From: an uncultured Chloroflexales bacterium
Lineage (GTDB): Bacteria; Chloroflexota; Chloroflexia; Chloroflexales; Chloroflexaceae
Reading direction: 5' to 3'
Length of the DNA stretch: 64,000 bases
NCBI GenBank assembly: GCA_937902315.1
Contig: CALGUG010000050.1
Coordinates: 17,625 to 81,624, forward strand
The notes beneath the pieces were generated by a model. The model saw only the letters and a list, made by a program, of their open reading frames with translations, did not search any database and was not told the DNA's origin. Below, piece after piece: positions 35,285 through 43,897 of the stretch; the first letter of the stretch is position 1; every line of letters starts with the position of its first letter. The position numbers and the translations under genes were made by a program.

Positions 35285-36256
35285 TTAGCGTGATGACTGG
35301 GGAGATCGGCGGCCTGCTAAAAGCAGATAGCTGTAGAGGAGAGCGCCCGAAAGTAGCGAGACGCCGAATTTGAGCACAAGCGGCAGGCTAGAGGGTGAGA
35401 TAAAGCCTTCGATAATGCCCGCAGTGACCATCCACGGTATGCTGCCGAGCAGCAGATAGGCGGCGCGTCGAGTCGCCAGCACAAGGGCAGAACGACGTGT
35501 GAGCAGACCGGGACGGATCAGCGCCCAGCCGATCTGTAGGCCAGCGCCTCCTGCAATGAAGATGATGCTGAGCTCGATCATACCGTGGGCGGCTACAAAG
35601 CCCCACAGATTATCGCCGAAATTGAGGGCTTGGGCCGCGCCAGCGATGCTTCCGAAAAAGAGCCCATTGAAGGCGAGAATGTAGAGCGAGAGCAGACCGA
35701 ACAGAATGCCGCCCGCAAACGCGAGGAAGGTGACCTGAATGTTGTTGGTCATGATGCGCGAAGACGAGAAGGCGCGACCTTGGGTGTTGATCTCTAACCA
35801 CCATTCGTGTCCCTCGCGAATCTCGGCTAGCACCGCTTCGGAGCCGGGTACTAAGAGCGAGATGGTTTCGGGCGAGCGGAAGGTGACGATATAGCCGATC
35901 AGGGCTGGAATGAAGAACATCAAAAAGGAGGCGAAGGTATAGCCCCAGGTTTCGCGGAAGATGCGCGGAAAGGTTGTGGTAAAGAACTCGATCAAGGAGC
36001 GGAAGCGCGTATGACGGCCTCGATAGATCACACCGTGGGCTTGGCCGACCAAGCCGTTGAGATAGGCGTGAACTTGATGGCGTGGGAAATCGCGCCGCGC
36101 TACAGCTAGATCGGAAGTTGCTTGGCGGTAGAGCCGCCCTAGTTCGTTGAGTTCATCTGCCGAGAGTTCACTTAGGCTGTTTTGAGCGCGACGTATCAAA
36201 ACGGTGAGCCGTTCCCAAGAGGCGCGTTTGTTCGCGATAAAGGTCTCGGCAAACAT
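35285..36256 (-). CDS. Stage II sporulation protein M (SpoIIM)-family membrane protein
   Basis: 323 residues with about six membrane segments from residue 105 on (FASFLMFFIPALIGYIV; ILFGLLSLYILAFNGLFFGS; AAHGMIELSIIFIAGGAGLQ). The N-terminal 100 residues are a helical cytoplasmic segment (MFAETFIANKRASWERL, QATSDLAVARRDFP). This is the SpoIIM/DUF95 architecture, which occurs widely outside spore formers and whose role there is unknown. It starts three bases after the stop of the isopentenyl phosphate kinase gene, so the two form an operon. Confidence 0.85.
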   Translation of the reverse strand: MFAETFIANKRASWERLTVLIRRAQNSLSELSADELNELGRLYRQATSDLAVARRDFPRHQVHAYLNGLVGQAHGVIYRGRHTRFRSLIEFFTTTFPRIFRETWGYTFASFLMFFIPALIGYIVTFRSPETISLLVPGSEAVLAEIREGHEWWLEINTQGRAFSSSRIMTNNIQVTFLAFAGGILFGLLSLYILAFNGLFFGSIAGAAQALNFGDNLWGFVAAHGMIELSIIFIAGGAGLQIGWALIRPGLLTRRSALVLATRRAAYLLLGSIPWMVTAGIIEGFISPSSLPLVLKFGVSLLSGALLYSYLLLAGRRSPQSSR

Positions 36257-36259
36257 AGT

Positions 36260-37078
36260 TTACTCCTTGCGCATACGGGTTCCTTCGTCGTTGGCTTGGC
36301 CGAGCAGCGCGCGGCTGAGCAGACCGGGCTTGGTGCCGATCAGATGCACTTCGAGGCCGGGCAAAGCTTCGATCAGCGACCACATCAGCGAGACTTTAGC
36401 GCGCATGCCGCCGGTCACATCGGTGCCGTGCGACGCGCCAGCGCTGCCCAAGACTGCTTCGATATTGTCTTGGTTGATCAGCGGGATGCGCTCGGCGTTG
36501 GGGTTGCGATGGGGATCGTCGGTGTAAACGGCCGATTCGCCCACCAAAATGATGCGGCTCGGTTGCAGATCGGTGGTCTGCAGCGCCAAATAGCTGAAGA
36601 GCTGTTCGGTCGAAATAATCGCGCTACCCTGCTGGCTATCGAAGGCGACATCGCCGTGCACAACCGGAATAAGACCGTGCTGAAGCGCTTGGCTGATGGT
36701 GCGTGTATCCCAGCTTTGCAGCCTGCCAGCGCTACTTTGGAGCGTGCTCGAAGGTTGAAGCGAGAGGGCGGGCAGTTGGGCTGCCACAAGAGCGTCGACG
36801 AAGATCCGGTTGAGGCGCAGGGCGGCAGCCGAAGTGGCGGCGAAGCCATACCAATCGCTTCCGGGCGCGATACCTTTATGAATGCCGTAGCGCGCGGCGG
36901 CGCTATGCCCAAACGAGCCGCTGCCATGCCCAATGATCAACGGGCGCTTGGGCTGAGCCTTCCAAGCTTGGGCAAGCTCTTGGGCGAGACGCTGAATCAA
37001 GGGGATATCGGCCGCTTCTTCGCCGCGTTTATCGGTGATGACCGAACCGCCAAATTTGATCAGGGTCAATCCAGACAT
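36260..37078 (-). CDS. ipk: Isopentenyl phosphate kinase
   Basis: 272-residue amino-acid-kinase-fold enzyme that phosphorylates isopentenyl phosphate to IPP. Signatures: LIKFGGSVITDK at the start (ATP phosphate loop with Lys8), and HGSGSFGH at residues 51-58. His58 follows GSFG, the family-defining catalytic histidine that separates this enzyme from glutamate-5-kinase and UMP kinase. Later IILVGESAVYTDDP and GTDVTGGMRAKV are the nucleotide and lysine regions. IPK is mainly archaeal but known in Chloroflexota with the alternative mevalonate pathway. Adjacent genes are SpoIIM and a UbiA-type prenyltransferase. Confidence 0.9.
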   Translation of the reverse strand: MSGLTLIKFGGSVITDKRGEEAADIPLIQRLAQELAQAWKAQPKRPLIIGHGSGSFGHSAAARYGIHKGIAPGSDWYGFAATSAAALRLNRIFVDALVAAQLPALSLQPSSTLQSSAGRLQSWDTRTISQALQHGLIPVVHGDVAFDSQQGSAIISTEQLFSYLALQTTDLQPSRIILVGESAVYTDDPHRNPNAERIPLINQDNIEAVLGSAGASHGTDVTGGMRAKVSLMWSLIEALPGLEVHLIGTKPGLLSRALLGQANDEGTRMRKE

Positions 37079-37138
37079 CGTAACTACACTCTCTTCTTAC
37101 AACAAAACACGCCTATCCAATGCTTAGCGCTGCTGCTC

Positions 37139-37255
37139 GCGCATCCGCTTGATGCCTTTAGCTTTCAGGCGGCGAGACTCTCACCCCCAAAGGAGATCCT
37201 CAGCGCGTCCGCCTACGGCTACCAACATCCCGCCCAACAAATGGGGTGGTAGCTG
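37139..37255 (+). repeat. Interspersed repeat, core copy
   Basis: GCATCCGCTTGATGC (terminal-repeat-like palindrome), then AGGCGGCGAGACTCTCACCC and CCAAAGGAGA, then core CGCGTCCGCCTACGGCTA at 37204-37221 and CCAACATCCCGCC. Confidence 0.8.
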
Positions 37256-37297
37256 TGTGCCCAAGCTTGTTCTGCAAACTCAACGATACACAGCTCG

Positions 37298-38281
37298 TTA
37301 TCCAAGCCAAAATGGGAAGATGACACTCTGCTCGCCGCCTGTACCTGTGCGGAAGAAGTAGAGGATCGCGAGAACGCTGAGGCTCCATAGAATGACACAG
37401 ATCATCAGCGGCTTATCTTTGAGGAGCATTTCGGTTGGGCTGCCGCCACCATCACGTTGGTAGACTAAATAGAGATAGCGGAAAATCCCGTAGATAACGA
37501 AGGGGACGGTCGCCATCAGAACAGGGTAAGGCTCGGTGGGAGCAACGGGTGCCACAAAGGTGGTGATGCTGTAGGCCATAATGATACAGGCCGTGATGAT
37601 CGAAATCATCTGATCGAGCATGGGCACCGAGTATTCGGCTAAGATGCGACGATGCTCGCCAGCCCCACTATTGAGCAGCACCAATTCGTGGCGGCGCTTG
37701 CCTATTCCCATAAAGAGTGCCAAGAGCCACATACACATCAGCAGCCATGGTGTGATATCAACCGACTCGAGCACGACTGCGCCGCCGATCGCGCGCAAAA
37801 CAAAACCAGCCGCCAGCACCAAAATATCCATAATCACGATATTTTTGAGCCAGTAGCTATAGAGCACGCCTTGCACGACAAAGTAGATGCTTAAGACGAT
37901 CATCAACTCGAAGTCGGGGTCGACAGCGTAGGAAAGCCCCAAAGCACCCAAAATCAGAACGACCGCACTAACGGCCGCGACTGTCGGGCTGAGCTTGCCC
38001 GAGGCCAGTGGCCGATTGCGTTTGACCGGATGCGCTCGATCTTTTTCGATATCGACCAGATCGTTGATCAGATAGATCGCACTTGCAGCGAAACAGAAGG
38101 CGATGGCAGCCAGTACAACGTAGATAACTTGATCGACACGTGTCCAGAGGCGGTCTTGAGAAAAAACAATTGCGGCAAAAACAAAAGCTTGCTTAACCCA
38201 GTCTTTTGGCCGCATGGCACGGAAGAGGTGCCAGAGCATAGAACCACTATTCACAGTGCTTTTTTCGATGGGGCGCTCCAT
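37298..38281 (-). CDS. UbiA-family prenyltransferase, decaprenyl-phosphate phosphoribosyltransferase-like
   Basis: 327 residues with about nine membrane helices. The first acidic motif is INDLVDIEKDRAHPVKRNRP (NDxxDxxxDxxHPxKxxRP), which binds the polyprenyl phosphate and metal. The second is DILVLAAGFVLRAIGG. The opening LFRAMRPKDWVKQAFVF is the RPKDWxKN-type start of DPPR synthases, which move phosphoribose onto polyprenyl phosphate for arabinan-type glycans. Plausible role: making a polyprenyl-linked pentose for the cell envelope. AAGGG precedes the ATG. Confidence 0.82.
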   Translation of the reverse strand: MERPIEKSTVNSGSMLWHLFRAMRPKDWVKQAFVFAAIVFSQDRLWTRVDQVIYVVLAAIAFCFAASAIYLINDLVDIEKDRAHPVKRNRPLASGKLSPTVAAVSAVVLILGALGLSYAVDPDFELMIVLSIYFVVQGVLYSYWLKNIVIMDILVLAAGFVLRAIGGAVVLESVDITPWLLMCMWLLALFMGIGKRRHELVLLNSGAGEHRRILAEYSVPMLDQMISIITACIIMAYSITTFVAPVAPTEPYPVLMATVPFVIYGIFRYLYLVYQRDGGGSPTEMLLKDKPLMICVILWSLSVLAILYFFRTGTGGEQSVIFPFWLG

Positions 38282-38640
38282 GAAAACCCTTGTCTATAAA
38301 ACCATGCTGTATGCAGGTAGAAGCTTCCTAATTATAACCTTCGCCATTGTACCGTATAGCTTAGCCCTTGGTCAAACATAAGCACCTGTATTAAAGGCAT
38401 AAAATAGGCCTGCTAAGCGATTATTGGTGGCTCGATAAGAGCTTTTCATCTCTTTGTAAGTCTTTGGTTTGATTTGTTCAATTGTTCGCCTTATCGTATA
38501 CTTAAGCGATGGAATAAGTAACGATCTGCGACATATTTGTGACGCATCTCAATGGTGGCAAGCAAAGCGATTGTCTAGCGTTGGAGCATTCTTGGCAATT
38601 CCATACATAACAAACCTTGGCTTACACCAGATAATGCACT
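38282..38640. other. Gene-free divergent region
   Basis: AT-rich interval between divergent genes. A short overlapping frame at 38469-38687 is rejected. No repeat core, hairpin or riboswitch recognised. Confidence 0.5.
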
Positions 38641-39243
38641 ATGACAAATCACAATGTGACGAACGAAGCCTCAACGCCTTCTCCTGACCTCCATACCAAT
38701 GCAGCGGTTCAAGCATCAAGTGGACCATTTGGTATTTCGTGGAATTCGCTTGGCTTGATCGGTGCAACAGTTTTATTGACAATTGCTTTGCTGTTTGTAC
38801 CAGTTGATGTGCTTGAGCGTTTGGGCAACTATGGCTATGTGGGAGTATTTGTTTTAACCCTATTGGCCAATGCTTCGATTGTATTGCCTTCGCCTGCGGT
38901 TGCAGTTGCGGCCTTGGCAGGTGCTACGCTCAACCCTTGGTTTGTGGGTATCTTGGCTGGAGTAGGTGCCTCGTTAGGAGAGATCACTGGCTATATGGCT
39001 GGTGTAGGCGGAAGCGAGCTCGCAGCCCGTTCGCGCTATTATATGGTTGTCGAGCGCTGGGTTAAACGTTGGGGTATGGCGACCATTTTTGCGTTAGCGT
39101 TTATACCTGGTCCGGGCCTCGACCTCGCAGGAATCGCGGCTGGTACCTTGCGAATCCCTTTTCGTAACTTTATGCTGCCCTGTATGGTCGGTAAAGTAAC
39201 GCGATTTATTCTCGTTGCTTGGTTGGGCCACTGGTTTCTGTAA
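38641..39243 (+). CDS. VTT-domain (DedA/SNARE-associated-like) membrane protein
   Basis: 200 residues. After a polar N-terminal 35 residues come about five hydrophobic segments. The VTT core is LANASIVLPSPAVAVAALAG with the later FIPGPGLDLAGIAAGTLRIP, corresponding to the E/P and F-x-x-R-hP-x-G-h/P pattern of DedA/VTT proteins. Relatives are phospholipid scramblases or envelope-homeostasis proteins. The next gene begins 31 bases past its stop. Confidence 0.8.
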   Translation: MTNHNVTNEASTPSPDLHTNAAVQASSGPFGISWNSLGLIGATVLLTIALLFVPVDVLERLGNYGYVGVFVLTLLANASIVLPSPAVAVAALAGATLNPWFVGILAGVGASLGEITGYMAGVGGSELAARSRYYMVVERWVKRWGMATIFALAFIPGPGLDLAGIAAGTLRIPFRNFMLPCMVGKVTRFILVAWLGHWFL

Positions 39244-39274
39244 GTCCTTTTCTCAAGAGTATAAAGGTGTTTTG

Positions 39275-39877
39275 ATGGCAGAACTCTTAATAGCGACCCA
39301 CAACGCAGGTAAAGCGCGCGAGTTTGAAGCGATTTTCGCTGATCTGGGTCTGACCCTGCGTACGCTCGATGACCTTGGCATTACAGAAGATATCGAAGAG
39401 ACTGGCACTACCTTCGAGGAAAATGCCCGTTTGAAGGCTGAGGGCTATGCCAAAATGAGCGGTTTGCCAACTTTGGCCGACGACTCGGGTCTGGAAGTCG
39501 CCGCCTTAAACGGTGAGCCGGGTGTCTATTCGGCCCGTTATGGTGGCGTTAAGGGTGAAGCTCAGTTGCGCTACCTCTTGAGCAAGCTGGAAGGTGTGCC
39601 CTTCCACAACCGACTGGCGCGTTTCGTTTGTACGATCGCGCTGGCTCTGCCGGGCTACGAGACCGAGTTTGTGCATGGCACGCTGCCCGGTGTGATCGAG
39701 TTCGAGCCGCGTGGCAGCAATGGCTTCGGCTACGACCCGCTCTTTTTGATTATCGATAGCAACAAAACCTTGGCTGAGATGCTTCCCGAAGAGAAGAACA
39801 AGATCAGCCATCGTGCACAGGCCGCTAAGGCTGCGCGCGAGGTTTTGGCGCGCTGGCAGGCCGAAGGGCGGCTATGA
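39275..39877 (+). CDS. rdgB: XTP/dITP diphosphatase (RdgB/HAM1)
   Basis: 200 residues. House-cleaning pyrophosphatase that hydrolyses non-canonical purine nucleotides. Signatures: LLIATHNAGKAREFEAIF at the N-terminus (T/SxNxxK), ADDSGLEVAALNGEPGVYSA (catalytic Asp), FGYDPLF and ISHRAQA near the end. The ATG at 39275 is chosen over 39215 because it starts the family directly and follows AAAGG. It overlaps the next gene by 4 bases (ATGA), so translational coupling is likely. Confidence 0.95.
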   Translation: MAELLIATHNAGKAREFEAIFADLGLTLRTLDDLGITEDIEETGTTFEENARLKAEGYAKMSGLPTLADDSGLEVAALNGEPGVYSARYGGVKGEAQLRYLLSKLEGVPFHNRLARFVCTIALALPGYETEFVHGTLPGVIEFEPRGSNGFGYDPLFLIIDSNKTLAEMLPEEKNKISHRAQAAKAAREVLARWQAEGRL

Positions 39878-40701
39878 GCCTCGAAGTCACATCGTTGGCA
39901 TCGGGAAGCAGCGGTAACGCCCTGCTGATCCAACGCGATGGCATTGCGATCTTGATAGATTGTGGGGTTTCTCAGCGTGCCATCGAGCGCCAGTTGCGTC
40001 TGGTTGGGGTTGAGCCTGCTGGTTTGACGGCGATTATCTTGACCCATGAGCACGGCGATCATAGCTACAGCGCTGGCCCCTTAGCGCGGCGCTGGAAGCT
40101 GCCCGTGGTATGTAATGGGCCGACGCGCGCTATGTTGCGGGACGAGCTTGACGGTGTGACGGTTGAAGAGCTGCCCGAACGAGGAAGACTGCAGATCGGC
40201 CCTTTTGAGATCAATAGTTTTGCTTTGCGCCACGATGCGGCTGCTCCTGTCGGTTATCTGATCGACGACGGCGTGCATCGGGTTGGTATCGCGATCGATC
40301 TGGGTAGTTGGGATATGCACACGGCTGAGGCCTTGCAACCCGCCGACTTGATTGTGCTGGAAGCCAACCACGATCGTGAGCGCCTACGCGCTTCGCCCTA
40401 TCCGCGCTCGTTGCAGCATCGCATTATGGGGCCGCTCGGTCATCTCGATAATGTGCAAGCTGGCGAGCTCTTGACGAAGGTAGCGGCCGATGGTCGAGCG
40501 CGCGATGTATGGCTGGCGCACCTCTCAGAGCAGGCCAATTCGCCCGAGATCGCGACGCGTGTGGTTCGTACCACCGTGCAGATGGCAGGGATCGCCTCTT
40601 TGCGAGTGGCAGCCCTGCCGCGTAAACAGAGCAAACGTTGGAGTAGTGATCGTATGATGGTTCAGACCTCGTTATTTGGCGACGAGGGTTTGAGCGTGTA
40701 A
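39874..40701 (+). CDS. Metallo-beta-lactamase-fold hydrolase, YycJ/WalJ-like
   Basis: 275 residues. MBL metal motif THEHGDH (residues about 57-63) after SLASGSSGNALLIQ and ILIDCGVS, the opening typical of YycJ-like phosphoribosyl-cyclic/exonuclease-like hydrolases. Later ligands lie in GIAIDLGSWDMHTA and VLEANHDRERLR, with LGHLDN and LAHLSEQANSPE at the end. YycJ homologues act in DNA repair or envelope signalling. The start overlaps the rdgB stop by 4 bases. Confidence 0.85.
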   Translation: MSLEVTSLASGSSGNALLIQRDGIAILIDCGVSQRAIERQLRLVGVEPAGLTAIILTHEHGDHSYSAGPLARRWKLPVVCNGPTRAMLRDELDGVTVEELPERGRLQIGPFEINSFALRHDAAAPVGYLIDDGVHRVGIAIDLGSWDMHTAEALQPADLIVLEANHDRERLRASPYPRSLQHRIMGPLGHLDNVQAGELLTKVAADGRARDVWLAHLSEQANSPEIATRVVRTTVQMAGIASLRVAALPRKQSKRWSSDRMMVQTSLFGDEGLSV

Positions 40702-40738
40702 CGATAGATGTCTGTTGTTAGTATGACAAGGAGTTCCC

Positions 40739-41656
40739 ATGGCTTCCGACAAAATGGATTACATCTGGTTCAATGGCGAATTGGTTGAGTGGGATAAGGC
40801 GCAGATCCACGTTTTGTCGCATGTCGTCCACTATGGTAGCAGCTTTTTCGAAGGCATTCGTGCCTACGAAACCCCCAAGGGCACGGCTGTTTTCCGTTTG
40901 ACCCCCCATATCCGCCGTCTCTTCGATTCGGCTAAGATCTACCGCACCGAGATCCCCTATACCCAGGAGCAGTTGATCGAAGCGGTCAAGCAGACGGTCA
41001 AAGCCAACAAACTGAGCTCGGGCTATATCCGCCCGGTCGTTTATCGTGGCTACAACACGATCGGCGTCAACCCGGCGGGTTGTCCGGTAGAGGTCGCGAT
41101 CGCGACCTTGCCGTGGGGCAAATATCTGGGCGATGAGGGCATGGAGAACGGTGTCGATGTCTGTGTTTCGTCGTGGACTCGCTTCGCTCCCAACACTTTG
41201 CCCGCTATGGCTAAGGCAGGTGGCAACTACCTCAACTCGCAGTTGGTCAAGATGGAAGCGCTGGCGAATGGCTACAGCGAAGGCATTGTGCTCAATGTCG
41301 ACGGCATGGTGAGCGAGGGCAGCGGCGAGAACCTCTTTGTGGTGCGCGATGGCAAGGTCGTCACTCCAGTGCTGACCTCTTCGATTCTGCCCGGCATCAC
41401 CCGCGAGACCGTCATTACCCTGCTAAACGAAATGGGCATCGAAGTGATTCAGCAGCCCATTCCGCGCGAAATGCTCTACATCGCCGACGAGCTCTTCTTC
41501 ACCGGTACGGCTGCCGAAGTCACGCCGATCCGCTCGGTCGATCGCATCCAGGTGGGCGCTGGCAAGCGCGGCCCGATCACCGAAGCTGTTCAGAAAGCCT
41601 TCTTCTCGGTGGTAACCGGCGAGACCGAGGATAAATACGGCTGGCTCGAATATTAA
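40739..41656 (+). CDS. ilvE: Branched-chain amino acid aminotransferase
   Basis: 305-residue fold-type IV PLP enzyme catalysing the last step of Val/Leu/Ile synthesis. The PLP lysine region is MAKAGGNYLNSQ. The start YIWFNGELVEWDKAQIHVLS with HYGSSFFEGIRAYE is diagnostic, as are EGSGENLFVVRDG and FFTGTAAEVTPIRSVD. AAGGAG stands before the ATG. A hairpin terminator follows 25 bases after the stop. Confidence 0.95.
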   Translation: MASDKMDYIWFNGELVEWDKAQIHVLSHVVHYGSSFFEGIRAYETPKGTAVFRLTPHIRRLFDSAKIYRTEIPYTQEQLIEAVKQTVKANKLSSGYIRPVVYRGYNTIGVNPAGCPVEVAIATLPWGKYLGDEGMENGVDVCVSSWTRFAPNTLPAMAKAGGNYLNSQLVKMEALANGYSEGIVLNVDGMVSEGSGENLFVVRDGKVVTPVLTSSILPGITRETVITLLNEMGIEVIQQPIPREMLYIADELFFTGTAAEVTPIRSVDRIQVGAGKRGPITEAVQKAFFSVVTGETEDKYGWLEY

Positions 41657-41680
41657 AATAGGGTTTGCAAGGTGGGCGTC

Positions 41681-41710
41681 TTACAGGCACAGCGCATCTG
41701 CGCTGTGCCT
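41681..41710 (+). terminator. Terminator-like hairpin after ilvE
   Basis: Perfect 14-bp stem ACAGGCACAGCGCA / TGCGCTGTGCCTGT with a 2-base loop and a short TT tail. It lies just upstream of the arginase-like gene. Confidence 0.75.
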
Positions 41711-41733
41711 GTTTCCGCAGAAAGGCGAGATCG

Positions 41734-42627
41734 ATGTCGCAAGAACTACAAGAGCTTCAGGTTATTGGTGTTCGTTATCGTGGGAGTACCTTTGCCGAAG
41801 ATGATGAGCGCGCTTTAGATGCGTATCTCGAATCTGGGGTGTATGCCCAAGCTGAAGTACCCTTCCAGGTCAGCGAAGTCCGCATGCCTGAGGCACGCCG
41901 CGTCGCTTTTGAACCCGATAATCTTGGCATTATCAATGGCGAGATCGCTCAAGCGGTCGCCGAGGCTTTGCGTGCTGGTCGCTCGGTTTTGATGACGGGC
42001 GGCGACTGCACACACGCTACGGGCATGTTTGGCGGTTTGCAAGACGTTTATGGCGCTGATGCTCGCATCGGTTTGGTTTGGTTCGATGCCCACGGCGATT
42101 TCAACACACCTGGCACCACTTTATCTGGTATGCTCGGCGGCATGCCTGTGGCGGTTTGTGCTGGTTTGGCCTACCCGCGCTGGCGCAACGAGTCTCATAT
42201 TCGTGCCCCGCTGCCGACCGATCGGATCTTGTTTGTCGATGTGCGCAACCTAGATGCTCCTGAAAAGCAGCTGATTCGCGCAACCGACGCTAAAATCGCA
42301 GCGGTCGCCGATGGCTTTCCGGGCGAAAAGCTGCAGTATGCCCTTGCCGACCTCTCCTCGCGCTGCGATAAGATCTACTTCCACATCGACTCCGATATTC
42401 TTGATGAGTCGTATGTGCCCAATCACGGCACCAAAGAGCCGAACGGCCCGAACATGCAACAGGTGCAAGACGCGATCACAGCGGTGATGGCGACGGGCAA
42501 GGTAGTGGCGGCGGCGGTTGTATCGGTCTATGGCTCGGGGGAAGGGCGTGAGACCAGCGTAGCGTCGGGGATCGAGTTGATCCGGGGCGTTCTTCATTCG
42601 TGGCGGCGTTTTGGGCGAGCGGAGTAG
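41734..42627 (+). CDS. Arginase/agmatinase-family protein with a substituted metal-ligand motif
   Basis: About 297 residues of the ureohydrolase fold. Three metal motifs can be seen. TGGDCTHATGMFGGL stands where GGDHS normally gives the first manganese ligand, so a Cys replaces that His. WFDAHGDFN (DAHxD) and HIDSDILDES (DxDxxD) are intact. Family enzymes hydrolyse guanidino compounds to urea. The altered first motif leaves the substrate and even the metal content uncertain. The ATG at 41734 follows AGAAAGGCGAG; an upstream start would run through the ilvE terminator. Confidence 0.8.
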   Translation: MSQELQELQVIGVRYRGSTFAEDDERALDAYLESGVYAQAEVPFQVSEVRMPEARRVAFEPDNLGIINGEIAQAVAEALRAGRSVLMTGGDCTHATGMFGGLQDVYGADARIGLVWFDAHGDFNTPGTTLSGMLGGMPVAVCAGLAYPRWRNESHIRAPLPTDRILFVDVRNLDAPEKQLIRATDAKIAAVADGFPGEKLQYALADLSSRCDKIYFHIDSDILDESYVPNHGTKEPNGPNMQQVQDAITAVMATGKVVAAAVVSVYGSGEGRETSVASGIELIRGVLHSWRRFGRAE

Positions 42628-42633
42628 CACTGC

Positions 42634-43347
42634 ATGTATCGCGATCTGATCTTTGACTTTTTCGGAACCTTGGTTCAATATCGAGCAGGTTCGTTTCATA
42701 GCGCGCCCTACCAACGAACCCACCAGTTTCTGCTAGAAACAGGTTTCCCGATCGACTATGAGGCTTTTGTCGCAGACTATAGTCGTTCTGCAGATCTGCT
42801 CGAGAGCCAAGCCCGCGCCAGCCTCGGCGAGTACCATATGCTCGATGTAGCCCGTCACTTCTTCCAGCAGAGCTTTCAAACTGTGCCCGATCAAGCGATC
42901 TTAGATGGCTTTGTGGATCACTTTATAAGTGAATGGGAACGAGGCGTGCGCTATTACGATCAGATCGCGCCTTTTCTGAGCGCACTGCATGCGCGTTACC
43001 GCTTGAGCGTACTCTCTAACACCCACTATCCACCCATGATCGCTAAACACCTCGCTGCGATGGGGGTTAAGCCGCTCTTCGCTCAGATCGTTACCTCGGT
43101 TGAATATGGCTTGCGTAAGCCACATCCTGCCATCTTTCAGCATGCACTAGAGCGCCTGGGCAGCTCTGCCGATCAGGCGCTCTATATTGGCGATACCTTT
43201 CTTGATGACTATCAAGGCGCTCGCTCGGCTGGCCTAGCCTGTGTTTTGATCGATCCTGAAGGGCGCTATCCCGAGCTTGCTTCGCGAATCGAAAGTCTCT
43301 TTCAGCTTGAGAGCTATTTGTCTCGCTCGACCGATCAAAAGCTGTAG
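42634..43347 (+). CDS. HAD-superfamily hydrolase
   Basis: 237 residues. Motif I is LIFDFFGTLV with the nucleophile Asp; note DFFGT rather than the common DxDGT, so the second Asp of phosphatases is absent as in haloacid-dehalogenase-like subgroups. Motif II is LSVLSNTHYP, motif III lysine is in GLRKPHPAIF, and motif IV is YIGDTFLDDYQGA. The helical cap (residues 15-90) is of the C1 type. It lies 6 bases after the arginase-like stop, so the two are probably co-transcribed. Substrate unknown. Confidence 0.85.
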   Translation: MYRDLIFDFFGTLVQYRAGSFHSAPYQRTHQFLLETGFPIDYEAFVADYSRSADLLESQARASLGEYHMLDVARHFFQQSFQTVPDQAILDGFVDHFISEWERGVRYYDQIAPFLSALHARYRLSVLSNTHYPPMIAKHLAAMGVKPLFAQIVTSVEYGLRKPHPAIFQHALERLGSSADQALYIGDTFLDDYQGARSAGLACVLIDPEGRYPELASRIESLFQLESYLSRSTDQKL

Positions 43348-43378
43348 CCTTTCGTTCTTGCAAAACGAGCAATAGCCT

Positions 43379-43888
43379 TCAGGCTATATGCATTTCGCTG
43401 TGCAGTTGGAAAGACGTTTCGCGGATATCGTCGTTATTGCGAAAAGCTTGGGCAAGCTCGGCAACGCTCAAGTGTTGGCCCGGCAAGATCAGCTCAGGGG
43501 CGATGTCGGCCAGCGGTAGCAGAACGAACGAGCGCTCAGCGATACGTGGGTGAGGTAGCGTTAGCCTGGTGTCGTTGAGCGTTACATGCTCGTAGTGCAA
43601 AAGATCGATATCGATTTTGCGTGGCCCGTAGCGCATGCTGCTAACACGCCCGAGCTCGATTTCGGCCTGTTTGACATAATCGAGCAGCTCGATAGGTGTA
43701 AGCTCGGTTTGAATACGAACCGCAGCATTGAAGAAATCGGGTTGATCGACGACATAAGCGGGCGCTGTTTCATAGACTTTCGAAAAAGCGCTGATTTGCG
43801 CAACTGCTTTGAGAGCGCTGATTGCACTCTGAAGAGCAGTAAGACGATCGCCAAGATTGCTTCCTAGTGCAAGATAAACTGTGGGCAT
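43379..43888 (-). CDS. folK: 2-amino-4-hydroxy-6-hydroxymethyldihydropteridine pyrophosphokinase
   Basis: 169 residues. It transfers pyrophosphate from ATP to hydroxymethyl-dihydropterin in folate synthesis. Motifs are VYLALGSNLGDRLTALQSAI at the start and YGPRKIDIDLLHYEH, with LTLPHPRIAERSFVLLPLAD, all diagnostic for HPPK. It follows folC by 9 bases on the same strand. Confidence 0.95.
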   Translation of the reverse strand: MPTVYLALGSNLGDRLTALQSAISALKAVAQISAFSKVYETAPAYVVDQPDFFNAAVRIQTELTPIELLDYVKQAEIELGRVSSMRYGPRKIDIDLLHYEHVTLNDTRLTLPHPRIAERSFVLLPLADIAPELILPGQHLSVAELAQAFRNNDDIRETSFQLHSEMHIA

Positions 43889-43897
43889 AGTGTATCC

